Source: a virus
Reading direction: 5' to 3' (one strand)
IMG/VR virus record: IMGVR_UViG_3300035670_000203
Span: 1-63,207 of that record
Length of the DNA stretch: 63,207 nucleotides
Part shown: positions 1 through 5,950 of the stretch, in pieces
Layout: every line of letters starts with the position of its first letter
Position numbering within the stretch: position 1 is the first letter of the stretch
Made by a program: the position numbers and the translations under genes
Notes under the pieces: model-generated
Seen by the model: only the letters and a program-made list of their open reading frames with translations
The model's database searches: none
Told to the model about the DNA's origin: nothing

Positions 1-99
1 AGTCGCATAAAAAGTATTTTTATGGTTATACCAATACTGATAGACATACCATGCCCAGTTGCGATATTCGGTCAAGTTTCGGAGCAGTTGGTGCTTCAT
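1..99 (-). CDS. Hypothetical protein, 5' part only
   Basis: An open frame starts with ATG (MKHQLLRNLTEY...) and runs off the left edge of the window, so only the first 33 codons are visible. The start lies about 23 bases downstream of the TATAAT of the composite promoter element to its right, which supports it as the first gene of a transcription unit. The visible part is rich in Trp and Tyr (WAWYVYQYWYN). I do not recognise the family. Confidence 0.5.
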   Translation of the reverse strand, partial: MKHQLLRNLTEYRNWAWYVYQYWYNHKNTFYAT

Positions 100-109
100 T
101 GGTGTCTGT

Positions 110-180
110 GTGTATGAGAGTATTATAAGGCATCTGATGCCCCTGTGGAAGGGTCAGGGGTCAGTTTGGGAAGTGTCCTC
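110..180 (-). promoter_or_regulatory. Composite palindrome-hairpin-promoter element, copy 1
   Basis: Read on the minus strand: a conserved near-palindrome (GGACACTTCCCAAACTG), a CCCCTG/CAGGGG stem (140-145/155-160), then TATAAT (127-122) and the leader ACTCTCATACACA. The TGA of the upstream gene lies in the hairpin loop, so the palindrome is translated here as the gene's last residues (EDTSQTDP). The -10 is clear; the -35 is poor (TTCCAC at 17 bases). I infer a junction between two transcription units. Confidence 0.6.
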
Positions 181-318
181 CAATTCATCAAGTAAAGCAT
201 CCCAATCAGGATGAGGCATACCCGCAACTACCATTTCACCACATTCAGGGCAGTGGAACATACCGATGGGAGCATCCTTATAAATGTCTGCTGTTGGGTC
301 AAAAGAACATTTAGTCAT
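154..318 (-). CDS. Small protein with one CxxC pair
   Basis: 54 residues. It has a single HCPEC motif (residues 23-27) followed by a Met/His-rich stretch (GMPHPDWDALLDELED), suggesting half of a zinc ribbon or rubredoxin-like knuckle. The start overlaps the upstream gene's stop as ATGA, so the two are probably translationally coupled. The last eight or so codons are made of the conserved block of the composite element, and the stop is inside the hairpin loop. I recall similar short CPECGEMVVAGMPHPDW-type proteins from marine T4-like phages; function unknown. Confidence 0.7.
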   Translation of the reverse strand: MTKCSFDPTADIYKDAPIGMFHCPECGEMVVAGMPHPDWDALLDELEDTSQTDP

Positions 319-554
319 TTGTAATCTTCTATGTAAGTTTGATAATCAAAATCTTCCTTATCAAATTGTTTAATCTCCTCATCCAAACAAGCAATAAGTT
401 TTACAATATGGTAGTATTGTTTGTAGTGCTCGTTGTTATACCATTCTTCGTAAGCATCTTCTATTGTAAGGTAAATGTTCTGATTGGTCTTATGTAAATC
501 AGCATAGACCTTACCATCCTGTCTTTTGAGCATTATGGTATAAAATTCAGTCAT
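315..554 (-). CDS. Hypothetical early protein, 79 aa
   Basis: An acidic, Tyr-rich protein (many EE, DY and YY pairs) without signal peptide or membrane segment. Its stop overlaps the next start and its own start overlaps the upstream stop (both ATGA), placing it in a tightly coupled minus-strand operon. The profile is typical of small phage proteins made early to act on host factors, but no family is recognised. Confidence 0.6.
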   Translation of the reverse strand: MTEFYTIMLKRQDGKVYADLHKTNQNIYLTIEDAYEEWYNNEHYKQYYHIVKLIACLDEEIKQFDKEDFDYQTYIEDYK

Positions 555-811
555 TCACTCCACCCCTCAAAGTATTCTGTGAAAAAACAAAAAGCAAGAG
601 ATTGTTTGTCGTTGTTCAGTTCTACACCAAAAAGAGAACTGGAAAGAAAAGAAAAAACGATATGGAACCCACCAGAAGACCAATGTTGGGAGGTTGGGTT
701 CTCATAATTCACCCACAAGAATGAACGATTTTTGAAGATACCGAACTGCCAAGTATAGGAAGTTTCAGCATTCTCCCATACCTTTTTATCGTATTGAAAG
801 AGTTTAGTCAT
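551..811 (-). CDS. Hypothetical protein, 86 aa, aromatic-rich
   Basis: An 86-residue protein very rich in Phe, Trp and Tyr, ending FCFFTEYFEGWSE. It contains a Ser-rich hydrophobic centre (IVFSFLSSSLFGVEL) that could be a buried strand or a weak membrane segment. Both ends overlap neighbours by ATGA. No family recognised. Confidence 0.55.
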   Translation of the reverse strand: MTKLFQYDKKVWENAETSYTWQFGIFKNRSFLWVNYENPTSQHWSSGGFHIVFSFLSSSLFGVELNNDKQSLAFCFFTEYFEGWSE

Positions 812-1020
812 TTAAGGTTCTCCAATTCATCAGCAAGTTCATAAAGCAACCGAGCATCAACTACCATATCTTCTACTCCTGCTTCTTCACAACACTGATA
901 GTATTGATGTTCATTCACAATCTCACGAATAGCAGTTGAAAGTGCTTCTCTCATATCATCGGTGGGTTCTACAATCAATTCACCTTTGAATGCTTCCCAG
1001 ATTTGTTGTGCTTTACTCAC
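808..1020 (-). CDS. Hypothetical protein, 70 aa, helical
   Basis: 70 residues, predicted mostly helical and acidic, with a central cysteine pair (QCCEEAG). It overlaps both neighbours by four bases. Its pattern resembles the next protein in the operon (MTEKSQKICSGL..., also with internal TLRELV/TAIREIV and a terminal EL-E), so the two may be distant paralogues arising from a tandem duplication. Function unknown. Confidence 0.6.
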   Translation of the reverse strand: MSKAQQIWEAFKGELIVEPTDDMREALSTAIREIVNEHQYYQCCEEAGVEDMVVDARLLYELADELENLK

Positions 1021-1202
1021 GACTCAAGTTCCTCAATTACTTTCATAAGGTCTTTTACATTTATCACATCAATTCCGTGGTCTCCATCAATATGAAAGTT
1101 ATTGTAGGCATACTGTTTTACCAACTCACGAAGAGTAGCAGCAAGGACAACCTTATACTCTGCGGAGAGACCACTACAGATTTTTTGTGATTTTTCAGTC
1201 AT
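1017..1202 (-). CDS. Hypothetical protein, 61 aa
   Basis: A helical 61-residue protein. Its centre (ATLRELVKQYAY) and terminal DLMKVIEELES resemble TAIREIVNEHQYY and LLYELADELENLK in the following gene, suggesting a duplicated pair. Coupled by ATGA overlaps on both sides. Function unknown. Confidence 0.6.
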   Translation of the reverse strand: MTEKSQKICSGLSAEYKVVLAATLRELVKQYAYNNFHIDGDHGIDVINVKDLMKVIEELES

Positions 1203-1357
1203 TTCTCCACCTTCTTTTCACACAAGGGAGTATCAGGAAGAACACCAAAGATATGTGAGGCAATAGTAATACCACCAAGCATCACGGTTGGAGCAAGAAA
1301 TAGCATTAGCATAATCGCAAAAGGAATAGCAAGGTATTCTTGGAAAAAATCTTTCAT
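1199..1357 (-). CDS. Small membrane protein, 52 aa
   Basis: A short gene beginning MKDFFQEYLAIPF, with one long hydrophobic segment (residues about 10-40, FAIMLMLFLAPTVMLGG...) and a charged tail ending CEKKVEK. ATGA overlaps at both ends argue strongly that it is real despite its size. I infer a single-pass inner-membrane protein, made early. No family recognised. Confidence 0.7.
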   Translation of the reverse strand: MKDFFQEYLAIPFAIMLMLFLAPTVMLGGITIASHIFGVLPDTPLCEKKVEK

Positions 1358-1530
1358 CGGTCAAAGTATCCAGAAGGTTTGTAATCACTAATGTATTGAG
1401 TTTTTAGTTGAACTTCAAAGGGGTCAACATCAGGAAAATTTTTCCTGATGTATTCTTTACACTCTTCACGGGTAAAGAAGGCACAAAGAAGTTCTCCTTC
1501 GTAAAATGCTGCTTCAATTGCTTCAATCAT
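1354..1530 (-). CDS. Hypothetical protein, 58 aa
   Basis: I place the start at MIEAIEAAFYEG because its ATG follows the upstream TGA by one base; a longer frame would run back into the upstream gene. The protein is acidic, with a hydrophobic CAFFTREECKEYI stretch and a Tyr/Lys-rich end (SGYFDR). The stop overlaps the next start by ATGA. Function unknown. Confidence 0.6.
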   Translation of the reverse strand: MIEAIEAAFYEGELLCAFFTREECKEYIRKNFPDVDPFEVQLKTQYISDYKPSGYFDR

Positions 1531-1531
1531 T

Positions 1532-1705
1532 TCAGTTCTGGTGTTGTTTGAGGTGAAGTTTGATACATTCCATAGCATAGTCAAGAGTTAGAGCACTACC
1601 CTCATAGTAGTAATCCATATTCATTACATCTGTGACTTTGAGTTTGTAATAAAATCTATCATCAGAGGAATACTGGTGAATGTCGATGTAGGTTTCGTAG
1701 TCCAT
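1532..1705 (-). CDS. Hypothetical protein, 57 aa, Tyr/Asp-rich
   Basis: First gene after the composite promoter element on its right: the start is about 20 bases downstream of TATAAT. It is a Tyr- and Asp-rich 57-residue protein (MDYETYIDIHQYSSDDRFYY) with a His-rich end (HLKQHQN). It leads a run of stop/start-coupled genes down to the left edge of the next element. No family recognised. Confidence 0.6.
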   Translation of the reverse strand: MDYETYIDIHQYSSDDRFYYKLKVTDVMNMDYYYEGSALTLDYAMECIKLHLKQHQN

Positions 1706-1712
1706 CGGTTGT

Positions 1713-1786
1713 TGTGTATGAGAGTATTATAGGGCATCTACAGGGTCTGTGGAGTGCCCCTGTGACGGTTTCTCAAGTGTCCTCAA
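1713..1786 (-). promoter_or_regulatory. Composite palindrome-hairpin-promoter element, copy 2
   Basis: On the minus strand: upstream TGA, GGACACTTGAGAAACCGTC, CACAGG, a long stem whose outer arms are GGGCA/TGCCC (1732-1736/1755-1759) with further inner pairing, then TATAAT (1731-1726) and the leader ACTCTCATACAC shared with copy 1. The conserved block begins at the stop codon of the gene to the right. Hairpin and -10 are clearly visible; terminator activity is inferred, since no T-run follows the stem. Confidence 0.65.
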
Positions 1787-2133
1787 ATCCAAGTTCTTAC
1801 ACTTGCCTTTGGATGTTCTTTACAAGCACTCAAAACCTCCTCTACAAAGGGAACAAAGTGCTTGTACATACCCCAACCATTAGGTGAGTTGAACTTTTCA
1901 TAATGCTCTGGATTTTCTTTAAGTTTTTTCAATCCTTCTTCCAGAGGAGCAATCAGTTTATCCGCAGTTGGATTTTCCCAAAGTTCGTTGGGTCTCCACA
2001 GGAACATATAAATTCCTGCTTCTTCAGCCATCTTATTCAGGTTGTGAGTGATATTAGCAGAAAACAACTCAACTTTATGAAGTTCTTTTCCTCCAGTATC
2101 AACTTCAACTTCTAGATAAAAATCAAGAGACAT
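1783..2133 (-). CDS. Hypothetical protein, 116 aa
   Basis: A soluble, mixed-charge protein (MSLDFYLEVEVDTGGKE..., then MYKHFVPFVEEVLSACKEHP) with Trp-rich GWGMYKHF and FLWRPNELWENP motifs. The pattern MSLDFYLE...NITHNLNKMAEEAGIY resembles a family of small proteins I associate with phages and phage-derived bacterial genes, but I cannot name a domain. Its stop is at the edge of the composite element. Confidence 0.65.
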   Translation of the reverse strand: MSLDFYLEVEVDTGGKELHKVELFSANITHNLNKMAEEAGIYMFLWRPNELWENPTADKLIAPLEEGLKKLKENPEHYEKFNSPNGWGMYKHFVPFVEEVLSACKEHPKASVRTWI

Positions 2134-2145
2134 AATGTTTTTCTG

Positions 2146-2165
2146 TGAGTATGAGTGTATTATTA
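2146..2165 (-). promoter_or_regulatory. Solo promoter with class A leader
   Basis: On the minus strand a TAATAAT box is followed by ACACTCATACTCACAG, close to the ACTCTCATACACA leader of composite copies 1 and 2, but with no palindrome or hairpin upstream. It lies 13-32 bases before the next ATG. The similarity of the downstream leader is the main evidence; the -10 is weak. Confidence 0.4.
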
Positions 2166-2175
2166 AGTATAAATT

Positions 2176-2358
2176 TTAGAAGTCATTTTCATTATCAAAG
2201 GTGAAGTATTCGTAGATGGAAGACATTACTGCTTCCTCAATATGTTCGATAATAGCACCCTCACTTGGGTTCTCAATATGCTTATGTGCCCGTGAATATC
2301 CACGACGGACACCTTCTTCAATTGCCTGTTCTAGGATTACACGAACTTTGGGTCTCAT
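2176..2358 (-). CDS. Hypothetical protein, 60 aa
   Basis: A short helical protein with an Arg-rich N-terminus (MRPKVRVILEQAIEEGVRRGYSRAHKH split by acidic residues) and an acidic end (FDNENDF). The start is about 22 bases downstream of a TTCACA-17-TATAAT promoter, so it is the leader gene of its unit. It may bind nucleic acid or a host protein; this is inference only. Confidence 0.6.
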   Translation of the reverse strand: MRPKVRVILEQAIEEGVRRGYSRAHKHIENPSEGAIIEHIEEAVMSSIYEYFTFDNENDF

Positions 2359-2368
2359 AGTTCTTTAA

Positions 2369-2440
2369 ATTCATAAGGTCATTATAAAGCAAAAACTCCC
2401 CCTTGTGAAGGGAGAGTGTGCCGGTTCTTCAGGTGTCCTA
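2369..2440 (-). promoter_or_regulatory. Composite palindrome-hairpin-promoter element, copy 3
   Basis: On the minus strand: stop codon TAG inside CCATAGGACACC, then GAAGAACCGGCACA, a CTCCC/GGGAG stem (2396-2400/2410-2414), a T-run and TATAAT (2386-2381) with leader GACCTTATGAAT. The loop contains TTCACA (2409-2404) exactly 17 bases upstream of TATAAT, so the -35 lies in the hairpin loop and one arm of the stem lies in the spacer. This is a good sigma70-like promoter overlapping a hairpin. Confidence 0.75.
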
Positions 2441-2800
2441 TGGATTTCTAACTAAAACTCTATAATTTATGTTTTGAAAATAAGATATTTCTGAATTTTC
2501 AATTGGACAAAACAATGATGCCACTTCAGTCCAATTATAATTTCTATGCATATTCAAGTGAAAGTTAAATCCTTTAAATCCCCAATCTTGTAGTTCTAAA
2601 ACTGCAATCAAAGGATGTCTATCATAAAGCAATTTTGGAGTCTTTGCATAGTAAACATAAGTGCAATAAGAACCCGGTCTTGGAATATATTTTGCTTCTC
2701 CAAAAACATCAATAATGTTTTCCATTATTTTAGCAGGTCTACTTATTTTTTTAATTCTTTGTTTTAAAATATTAACTTTACTTGGTTTTACTGGTGGCAT
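2438..2800 (-). CDS. Conserved T4-like phage protein, 120 aa
   Basis: A basic N-terminus (MPPVKPSKVNILKQRIKK) precedes a domain with YCTYVYYAKTP, LLYDRHPLIAVLEL and GFKGFNFH. This YDxxPL...GFxGxNFH pattern recurs in proteins of marine T4-like phages, as I remember them, with unknown function. A late-type box GATAAATA lies 25-32 bases upstream, unlike its neighbours, hinting that this gene is expressed late. Stop at the composite element. Confidence 0.65.
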   Translation of the reverse strand: MPPVKPSKVNILKQRIKKISRPAKIMENIIDVFGEAKYIPRPGSYCTYVYYAKTPKLLYDRHPLIAVLELQDWGFKGFNFHLNMHRNYNWTEVASLFCPIENSEISYFQNINYRVLVRNP

Positions 2801-2823
2801 TAAATGAATAAAATTAAGTAAAT

Positions 2824-3036
2824 TTATTTATCCCAAGGAGCCTTGCGGGATAAAATTCTCCTTAAACTTTCTATTTGTTCTGGGTCTGGTGGTTCATTGA
2901 TTCGTCGCACAAGTTCATCATATGCCTCTTTGGAAACATACATCTTTTGCGGTTTCATTCCAAGATGTTTGATACACTTGCGTTCGTATTGATATTCTTT
3001 CCATCTATACCAGATGGACAATAGAAAGTTTTTCAT
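2824..3036 (-). CDS. Hypothetical protein, 70 aa, basic
   Basis: I place the start at MKNFLLSIWYRWKEY because this ATG overlaps the stop of a 29-codon gene as ATGA; a longer open frame upstream would overlap two coupled genes out of frame. A short amphipathic N-terminal helix precedes a charged region (YERKCIKHLGMKPQKMYV) and an Arg-rich end. Function unknown. Confidence 0.65.
   Translation of the reverse strand: MKNFLLSIWYRWKEYQYERKCIKHLGMKPQKMYVSKEAYDELVRRINEPPDPEQIESLRRILSRKAPWDK
2825..2832 (-). promoter_or_regulatory. Late-type promoter box GATAAATA
   Basis: On the minus strand GATAAATA lies 25 bases before the start of the 120-residue gene. It matches the T4-like late box (TATAAATA in T4; NATAAATA in cyanophages). 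It overlaps the 3' end of the preceding gene. Chance matches are common in A+T-rich DNA, so position is the main support. Confidence 0.4.
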
Positions 3037-3122
3037 TCTTTTGGTGGGGTAAGTAAAATCCATAACCATACAAACATCGTTATGAGAACAATAAGTTCTA
3101 CAATCACTGGAGGTATATTCAT
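3033..3122 (-). CDS. 29-residue membrane miniprotein
   Basis: A tiny gene, MNIPPVIVEL followed by a long hydrophobic run and ending LLTPPKE. It overlaps the upstream stop (TGA/ATG) and the downstream ATG (ATGA), so it is the middle link of a translationally coupled chain. The composition fits a single transmembrane helix with a short N-terminal tail. I infer a real gene from the two overlaps and the hydrophobic pattern. Confidence 0.55.
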   Translation of the reverse strand: MNIPPVIVELIVLITMFVWLWILLTPPKE

Positions 3123-3289
3123 TCGTCAAATCCTTCAAGATACATCTTTCTCCAACCGTAGCACATTTCTTCATAGAAAGCAAGTCGGTCTATTTCAAGG
3201 AAATATTCATCAGTACTGAAATCCAGACGAAACATAATCGCAAAGTAGATGCTATAAAATCCGTATATAAAATCCTTGAGTTTTTCCAT
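3119..3289 (-). CDS. Hypothetical protein, 56 aa
   Basis: MEKLKDFIYGFYSIYFAIMF gives an amphipathic to membrane-associated N-terminus, followed by an acidic, aromatic tail (FYEEMCYGWRKMYLEGFDE). The start overlaps the upstream stop as TAATG, and the stop overlaps the 29-codon gene. A small peripheral membrane protein is possible. No family recognised. Confidence 0.6.
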   Translation of the reverse strand: MEKLKDFIYGFYSIYFAIMFRLDFSTDEYFLEIDRLAFYEEMCYGWRKMYLEGFDE

Positions 3290-3552
3290 TATCTCTCTCT
3301 ATAGTATGATAAGTTCATAGGGCACCGATAGTTTAGAAAATCTATATCCAAACTAATTGAAGAAATGTGAAAATTAAGTGAGAAAACACTACCATTAAAG
3401 ATACTAATACCAAATCTAATGTTCGGTTCCCAATCCCAGTATGAACTTGAATAAAATGTAGCTTCAAATAGGTTGAGTTTCCTGAATTGACCTATGGTAA
3501 GGTATGCGTCTCTTCCATAGTCCCATTCTGTATAAAAATCAAAGAGTTTCAT
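3289..3552 (-). CDS. Hypothetical protein, 87 aa
   Basis: Start chosen at MKLFDFYTEWDYG, which overlaps the upstream TGA as ATGA. The protein is rich in aromatic and beta-branched residues (FNGSVFSLNFHISSISLDIDF), suggesting a beta-sheet fold. Coupled at both ends. No family recognised. Confidence 0.6.
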   Translation of the reverse strand: MKLFDFYTEWDYGRDAYLTIGQFRKLNLFEATFYSSSYWDWEPNIRFGISIFNGSVFSLNFHISSISLDIDFLNYRCPMNLSYYRER

Positions 3553-3794
3553 TTTTGAATTACCGAATGACGTTGTGAAGGACAATCAAGGAAGAACTTA
3601 TATTCCGCATAACTCCCACCATTCCACTTTACAACATTACAATTTCCATATTTATCCACAACTTCAAACCTGTTCTCAAGTTCCTCTGGTTCAACAGTAA
3701 TCGCAGTATTGATGAGAGTTAATACTGTCGCACTTGTAAAACCAAGAACAAACCCAAGTAGAATAAACCGATAATAAGTGAGTTTCTGGTCCAT
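3549..3794 (-). CDS. Membrane protein with exposed C-terminal domain, 81 aa
   Basis: A short N-terminal tail (MDQKLTYYR) leads into one transmembrane segment (residues about 10-30, FILLGFVLGFTSATVLTLI), then about 50 polar residues with two Cys (NCNVVKW and LDCPSQ). The Cys pair could be oxidised if the tail faces the periplasm. Start overlaps the upstream stop as TAATG. No family recognised. Confidence 0.65.
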   Translation of the reverse strand: MDQKLTYYRFILLGFVLGFTSATVLTLINTAITVEPEELENRFEVVDKYGNCNVVKWNGGSYAEYKFFLDCPSQRHSVIQK

Positions 3795-3952
3795 TAGGTT
3801 GTTTTCTCCTTTCTTTGAGTGTTAATGTATTCCCCAAGTTTAGTCAAAATCTCCCTACAATTCGTTTGAATGTATTGGTCTTGGAGTTGGCTTTCCTTAT
3901 ATCTTAGCACAGATTGAAAGACAATCTCTGCTTCTTGTTTAGTGAAGTTCAT
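3794..3952 (-). CDS. Hypothetical protein, 52 aa
   Basis: A charged, helical protein (MNFTKQEAEIVFQSVLRYKE... ending TQRKEKTT). The start overlaps the phosphoesterase stop and its stop overlaps the next start, both as TAATG. Function unknown. Confidence 0.6.
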   Translation of the reverse strand: MNFTKQEAEIVFQSVLRYKESQLQDQYIQTNCREILTKLGEYINTQRKEKTT

Positions 3953-4740
3953 TAGATTTCAATTTCAAAGTTTGGGTCAAAGTTAGGGTTAATTTCAGTC
4001 GGATAATACCCTCTGGGATTACAAATCACTCGACACTCTCCTATCATATAATCAAAACTTTCGTGTGTATGACCGTGATGCCAGTATTTGATTTGAGGAT
4101 GATTGAGGATAAAGTCATCAAGGTCACTTACATAAGCACCATTCGCAATACCACTTGTGCGATACTTTGGATGGACTGATTGATACGATGGTGCGTGATG
4201 TGTAAGAACCCAAACCTTATCGTTCTGGAATAACTCAAGGTTCTCTTGTAGATACTTCTTGGTATTCTGGTGAAAGGCATAAGTATCATCAGGGTTCATC
4301 TTGCGATACCTTGGAGTGATACGAATGGTCTTGTAATCATTCATACACTGTGCTGCCTCCATCATTTCCAGAGCATTTCCATTACGAAAGTCAGTCCAGA
4401 GTGTTCCCCCTATGAAAATCCAATCGTCAATTCTAACGAAATCGTTTTCAAATAGGTGAATACCTTTAGGCAGGTTCTCTTTAAGAACATCCCAAGTTCC
4501 TTCGTAATTATATCCGTATGCTTCGTGATTTCCCGTAACATACAATACTCGGTCGAAGTTGTCGGCACACTTCCTTAGAAAGTCCTGATAAACCTTGTTG
4601 AGAGGTCCGTTTTTCTTGAAGTGACGAGCACAGAGAATGTCTCCACCCAGAATGAGAACATCACCTTCTCCCAAGTCAGGAACTCCGTGCCCCTGTTCGC
4701 AACATTCAAGGTGTAGGTCTGATACTACTTTGACTTTCAT
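3952..4740 (-). CDS. Calcineurin-like metallophosphoesterase
   Basis: 262 residues with the metallophosphoesterase signature in order: DLHLE (about residue 8), GGDI (about 32), GNHE (about 70), THHAPS (about 182) and HHGHTHE (about 222). These residues form the usual two-metal site. The length fits a single-domain enzyme. Substrate is not determined by sequence; relatives hydrolyse nucleotides, phosphodiesters or phosphoproteins. It is first gene behind its own composite promoter and just downstream of the RNA-repair genes, so a role in end processing of RNA, for example removal of a cyclic phosphate, is possible but only inferred. Confidence 0.85.
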   Translation of the reverse strand: MKVKVVSDLHLECCEQGHGVPDLGEGDVLILGGDILCARHFKKNGPLNKVYQDFLRKCADNFDRVLYVTGNHEAYGYNYEGTWDVLKENLPKGIHLFENDFVRIDDWIFIGGTLWTDFRNGNALEMMEAAQCMNDYKTIRITPRYRKMNPDDTYAFHQNTKKYLQENLELFQNDKVWVLTHHAPSYQSVHPKYRTSGIANGAYVSDLDDFILNHPQIKYWHHGHTHESFDYMIGECRVICNPRGYYPTEINPNFDPNFEIEI

Positions 4741-4767
4741 TATAAAATCCCATAGAGGGTTTGATAT

Positions 4768-4830
4768 TCATAAGGTCATTATACATCAAAAAAGGGCATC
4801 TGTGAAGTGCCCTTGTGACAGTTTAGAAAT
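4768..4830 (-). promoter_or_regulatory. Composite terminator-promoter element, copy 4
   Basis: On the minus strand the stop codon of the 3'-phosphatase lies within GGGCAATTTCTAAACTGTCACA; a 7-bp stem AAGGGCA/TGCCCTT (4792-4798/4808-4814) followed by a T-run gives a good intrinsic terminator. The loop holds TTCACA (4806-4801), 17 bases from TATAAT (4783-4778), followed by leader GACCTTATGAAT as in copy 3. The best copy for seeing the -35-in-loop design. Confidence 0.8.
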
Positions 4831-5275
4831 TGCCCTTTCCTTGACCCACATCAAACACAAATATACCACGATTTACCCACATATCAACCACCCTCTTGCG
4901 GTCATCAAATACCGCAAAGATCTTGTAGTCATTCTCAATCTCATCGGCAAGTTCCCCTTTTACAATGGCATCATCACGATGATCTTTATACTTTCGCATT
5001 AGAAGACCATTATAATCGTGCTCATAAATTCCGTGATTTTCAAACCACTGGATTGTCACATCACGATAATCATCAGAACGACCACTGACAAAGAAAATAG
5101 GAAACCGATCTTTAAGAGCATTGAATACTTCAAGAACAGGTTGATTAGGTGTATCGTTGATAATACCTGCGTTCCAAGCATCCCAGTTGCGGGGTTTGGT
5201 TGCTACATACTGCCGACGATGATAAACATTACATAAAGTTCCATCCAAATCAAAAACAACACAATTGGGTTTCAT
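4823..5275 (-). CDS. PNK-type 3'-phosphatase (HAD family)
   Basis: 150 residues. FDLDGTLCN (8-16) is HAD motif I with the nucleophilic Asp, FVSGRSDDYR (about 63-72) is motif II, and FAVFDDRKRVVDMW near the end is motif IV. The second half (RKYKDHRDDAIVKGEL...) follows the C-terminal phosphatase domain of T4 polynucleotide kinase closely, including the basic/acidic lead-in and the DDR...W...G ending. Role: removal of 3'-phosphate from broken RNA or DNA ends. In T4 it is fused to the kinase; here it is a separate gene two genes downstream of the kinase. Strong call on family, moderate on substrate. Confidence 0.85.
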   Translation of the reverse strand: MKPNCVVFDLDGTLCNVYHRRQYVATKPRNWDAWNAGIINDTPNQPVLEVFNALKDRFPIFFVSGRSDDYRDVTIQWFENHGIYEHDYNGLLMRKYKDHRDDAIVKGELADEIENDYKIFAVFDDRKRVVDMWVNRGIFVFDVGQGKGNF

Positions 5276-5499
5276 ACTTCCTCAAAATAATAAAAGGCAT
5301 CATTAAAAACTTCTTCATCATCACCCAAACTCATCCAACCTGCTGCCATACTATCAGAGAATTGTTCCCAAGCATAAACAGCATCAGTGTGGGAAATTTC
5401 ATAACCACGATCCGCAAAGATTTTTACAATGCGTTCAATGTCATTTTGATATTCAAAGTGATGATTGTAAGGTTGCTTGACTTTCAACTTTTTCAACAT
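5272..5499 (-). CDS. Hypothetical protein between split PNK halves, 75 aa
   Basis: The likely start is MLKKLKVKQPYNHH, overlapping the 3' end of the kinase gene by about 47 bases in another frame; earlier in-frame ATGs overlap further. The protein ends YFEEV and overlaps the phosphatase start as ATGA. It contains IVKIFADRGYEISHTDAVYAWEQFSDSMAAGW, broken by charged residues, which looks like a helical small domain. It lies where the linker of a fused T4-style enzyme would be. No family recognised. Confidence 0.6.
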   Translation of the reverse strand: MLKKLKVKQPYNHHFEYQNDIERIVKIFADRGYEISHTDAVYAWEQFSDSMAAGWMSLGDDEEVFNDAFYYFEEV

Positions 5500-5950
5500 A
5501 ATCAAAACCCTCATTAATAGTAGGAACTTCAAACTGATGCCACATTCTTTTTAGAACACTTTCGGGAATGAACTTACCTTCACGATGTTTGTTTCGTTCC
5601 AGTGCCTCTTCCAGTGATATCTCAAAGTATACAGCACCTCTGGCATAAAAGGAAGGGACTTTAGAAAGTTTTTTCTTTCGTGCCTTGACTGATAAGTTTG
5701 TCTGATCCCAGATGATGTTCTTACCTTTATCTTTTGCCATAATCAACTCAAGTTCAAGTTCCCGAGTAGCATCATCAATCACATCATCAAAGATCTGATT
5801 ATAAGTCACTCCCATCCTTTGTGCAATTTTTTCAATGTAATTGTCTGTAGAAAGGACTACTGCATCACTCCAATAGTCCAGTTTCTTAAGTTTTTCAATA
5901 TAAGTGGTCTTTCCGGAAGTAGGAATACCACAGAGCATCAAAAGTTCCAT
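5453..5950 (-). CDS. PNK-type 5'-kinase (P-loop)
   Basis: 165 residues. GIPTSGKTTY (8-17) is the Walker A loop; LSTDNY (about 34-39) carries the acceptor-binding Asp; WDQTNLSVKARKKKL (about 80-95) matches the DxTN...RR motif; and ERNKHREGKFIPESVLKRM is the lid with paired Arg. This is the kinase domain of T4 polynucleotide kinase without the phosphatase half. It transfers gamma-phosphate to a 5'-OH end. It overlaps the RNA ligase gene by 13 bases, so the ligase and kinase are coupled. Split rather than fused organisation is the notable point. Confidence 0.88.
   Translation of the reverse strand: MELLMLCGIPTSGKTTYIEKLKKLDYWSDAVVLSTDNYIEKIAQRMGVTYNQIFDDVIDDATRELELELIMAKDKGKNIIWDQTNLSVKARKKKLSKVPSFYARGAVYFEISLEEALERNKHREGKFIPESVLKRMWHQFEVPTINEGFDYVEKVESQATLQSSL

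Noticed and set aside
3037-3183. 49-residue N-terminal extension of the 70-residue gene
   Set aside because: The extension lies out of frame over two coupled genes (29 and 56 residues). The internal ATG overlapping TGA as ATGA is better supported.
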